Assembly (NCBI GenBank): GCA_964395715.1
Contig: CAYNAU010000002.1
Coordinates: 496,001 to 560,000, forward strand
Length of the DNA: 64,000 nt
Reading direction: 5' to 3'
From: Porticoccus sp964395715
GTDB lineage: Bacteria; Pseudomonadota; Gammaproteobacteria; Pseudomonadales; Porticoccaceae
The position numbers and the translations under genes are program-made. This document shows, one piece after another, positions 62,604-64,000 of the stretch; position 1 is the first letter of the stretch, and each line of letters starts with the position of its first letter. The notes below the pieces were generated by a model. It was not told the DNA's origin. It did not search any database and saw only the letters and a list, made by a program, of their open reading frames with translations.

Positions 62604-63395
62604 ATGAAAAAATTCAATCTGCCCAGCAAACTGCAGGTAACGGTGCGTATTGTCGGGGTGGTGCTCGGCGCAGAATTTCTGATCAGGGCGTTATATAACA
62701 GCCTGGCACTCGACTTGAGTATGTTTCAGGCCTCGACGCTGAATGCCTTTGCTCTGGTGGTGATTTCCACCCCGATTATTTACTTCTGGGTCGTTAAACC
62801 CTACGTCAATGCGCACCAGAATGCTCTGGACCAGATTGAGTATATCTCCTGCCTGGACCCCCTGACCAAGCTGGCCAACCGCCGTCTCATTTCTGTGCAT
62901 GTAGGAAAAACCTTGGCCAATGCACAGCGGCACGGAATCTACGGCGCCCTGATGGTAATGGATCTCGACGGTTTCAAACCCATCAATGACCGGCACGGCC
63001 ACGAGGCCGGCGATACCGTACTGGTGGAAATTTCCCAACGCCTGCAAGCCATCGTGCGCACCGAGGATATCGTCGGACGCCTGGGAGGAGATGAGTTTGT
63101 TGTGGTGCTCAGCAACCTGGGGAGACAGCCGGATGAGGCCCTGGCCCGGTCAAAATTTGTGGCCAAAAGACTCCTCGACACGGTGGTAAAACCCGTCGAG
63201 TTCAATAGTGAAGTATTAACTGTCTCGGCCAGTATTGGCATACGCTTTATCGACCTGGACCCCAACGTCACCACCGACATGCTGATCAATGCAGCCGATG
63301 CCGCCATGTATCAGGCCAAAAAAGCGGGCAAGGCCCAGGCTGTTATTTTCCAGGAACAGATACTGTTGCCGGAGATGCATAGTGCCACATCCTGA
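62604..63395 (+). CDS. GGDEF domain diguanylate cyclase, membrane-bound
   Basis: 263 aa. Two membrane segments (about 12-34 and 46-66), then a GGDEF domain (about 80-245). The active site is intact (RLGGDEF, residues 161-165) and the inhibitory site RTED stands five residues before it, so an active, feedback-inhibited c-di-GMP synthase is expected. DPLTKLANRR and the metal-binding MVMDLDGFKPINDRHGHEAGD are canonical. No sensor domain. Confidence 0.93.
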   Translation: MKKFNLPSKLQVTVRIVGVVLGAEFLIRALYNSLALDLSMFQASTLNAFALVVISTPIIYFWVVKPYVNAHQNALDQIEYISCLDPLTKLANRRLISVHVGKTLANAQRHGIYGALMVMDLDGFKPINDRHGHEAGDTVLVEISQRLQAIVRTEDIVGRLGGDEFVVVLSNLGRQPDEALARSKFVAKRLLDTVVKPVEFNSEVLTVSASIGIRFIDLDPNVTTDMLINAADAAMYQAKKAGKAQAVIFQEQILLPEMHSATS

Positions 63396-63475
63396 CTGAC
63401 ACATTTCTGACACATCAGGATCAAACGATTGTCATAAAACCGTTATAGGCTGGCAGAAAAGGAGCAACGCCAGCC

Positions 63476-64000
63476 ATGCTTAACGTCGAACATTTTATCC
63501 AGGATCGCTACCCCGGTTTTTACCAGCGTCACCCCAGGCTGGTACGCCCCATTATCCGCGTACTGCGCATGCTGTTCCGGGAACAGAGCTTTCAGCAATT
63601 CGAACAGGACTACCCCTACCTGCACGGCTTTGATTTCGTCGAACAAGTGCTGGATTACTTCGACTTCCGCTATACCGTTCGCGACCATGAGCGCCACCGC
63701 ATCCCCGCCCAGGGCCGTGTGGTCATTATCGCCAACCACCCTATCGGCTCACTGGACGGACTGGCACTGCTAAAGCTGGTACGGGAAACACGACCGGACG
63801 TGAAGGTGGTGGCCAATGAACTGTTGTTCACTATCAAACCGCTGCACAAGCTGTTGCTGCCAGTGGATAACATGGGCGGCAACACTACCCGCCAGAATCT
63901 GACGGCCATTCGCGAGCACCTGGACAAAGAAGGTGCCGTGATCATTTTTCCCGCCGGGGAGGTCTCCCGTTTCGGGCCCCAGGGCATCCGCGATGGCGAG
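63476..64000 (+). CDS. Lysophospholipid acyltransferase family protein (3' end outside window)
   Basis: 175 codons visible from the ATG at 63476, after AAAAGGAG. The PlsC-type motifs are ANHPIGSLDG (catalytic NHP-x-G...D variant) and FPAGEVSR (motif III). The start MLNVEHFIQDRYPGFYQRHP and the NHPIGSLDG form resemble the acyltransferase half of putative hemolysin/ornithine-lipid OlsA-like proteins rather than PlsC itself. The frame is open at the window edge. Confidence 0.85.
   Translation, partial: MLNVEHFIQDRYPGFYQRHPRLVRPIIRVLRMLFREQSFQQFEQDYPYLHGFDFVEQVLDYFDFRYTVRDHERHRIPAQGRVVIIANHPIGSLDGLALLKLVRETRPDVKVVANELLFTIKPLHKLLLPVDNMGGNTTRQNLTAIREHLDKEGAVIIFPAGEVSRFGPQGIRDGE

Noticed and set aside
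1..64000. Insertion sequences, prophage genes and CRISPR arrays
   Set aside because: No transposase, integrase, phage structural gene or regularly spaced repeat array was recognised on either strand.

Overview
The window reads as one contig from a gammaproteobacterium of the Pseudomonadales/Cellvibrionales type. It is moderately GC-rich and carries several gene orders familiar from Pseudomonas: hisB-hisH, AsmA-mutY-yggX-tRNA-Phe, thermonuclease-rpmE-priA-ftsN, and hslV-hslU-DUF971. I found no phage, insertion sequence or CRISPR array. Genus-level assignment is inference.

Layout. 1-7.4 kb holds the end of a histidine operon, a zinc-type TonB receptor with a small His/Cys-rich exported protein, and the AsmA-mutY-yggX-tRNA-Phe block. 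7.5-13.5 kb is accessory: a Tat-exported hydrolase and a cupin divergent from an AraC regulator, an FKBP isomerase, then two short AT-rich genes separated by an attC-like site, which suggests stray integron cassettes. 13.5-18.9 kb carries selO and a large c-di-GMP sensor enzyme (NMT1, CHASE, PAS, GGDEF, EAL). 18.9-26.7 kb is a six-gene minus-strand envelope locus built around an ECF sigma factor. 26.9-35.5 kb is mostly housekeeping (pntBA, nuclease, rpmE, priA, ftsN). 35.5-43 kb has smrA, leucine dehydrogenase with an indolepyruvate ferredoxin oxidoreductase and a divergent Lrp regulator, dgkA and cysE. 43-50.3 kb has envelope and proteostasis genes (M15 peptidase, mscS, htpX, Rieske, hslVU). 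50.3-57 kb is a second unusual envelope locus: a CHASE2 adenylate cyclase divergent from a FecR-TPR-barrel protein. 57-64 kb has a glutaminase-STAS-cNMP fusion, metabolic genes, a diguanylate cyclase and a truncated acyltransferase.

The best candidate for an undescribed system is 18952-26657. An outer-membrane barrel, an exported fibronectin-like protein, an ECF sigma factor, an anti-sigma factor, a subtilase and a repeat-tailed secreted protein lie head to tail. Three gaps in this locus contain the same motif, GAAC-N17-CGAC with a shared TTTT at fixed distance, each correctly oriented upstream of a gene. This looks like an autoregulated ECF promoter set. The C-terminal part of the anti-sigma factor also resembles a subtilase propeptide, and its gene overlaps the subtilase gene, so a protease/anti-sigma link is plausible.

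A second point of interest is a perfect TGTGA-N6-TCACA site (CRP/Vfr type) between the class III cyclase gene and the divergent FecR-TPR-barrel gene. It suggests the cyclase product feeds back on this locus. A cNMP-binding glutaminase lies about 5 kb away. All functional assignments rest on reading motifs and family resemblance by eye; no database search was run.
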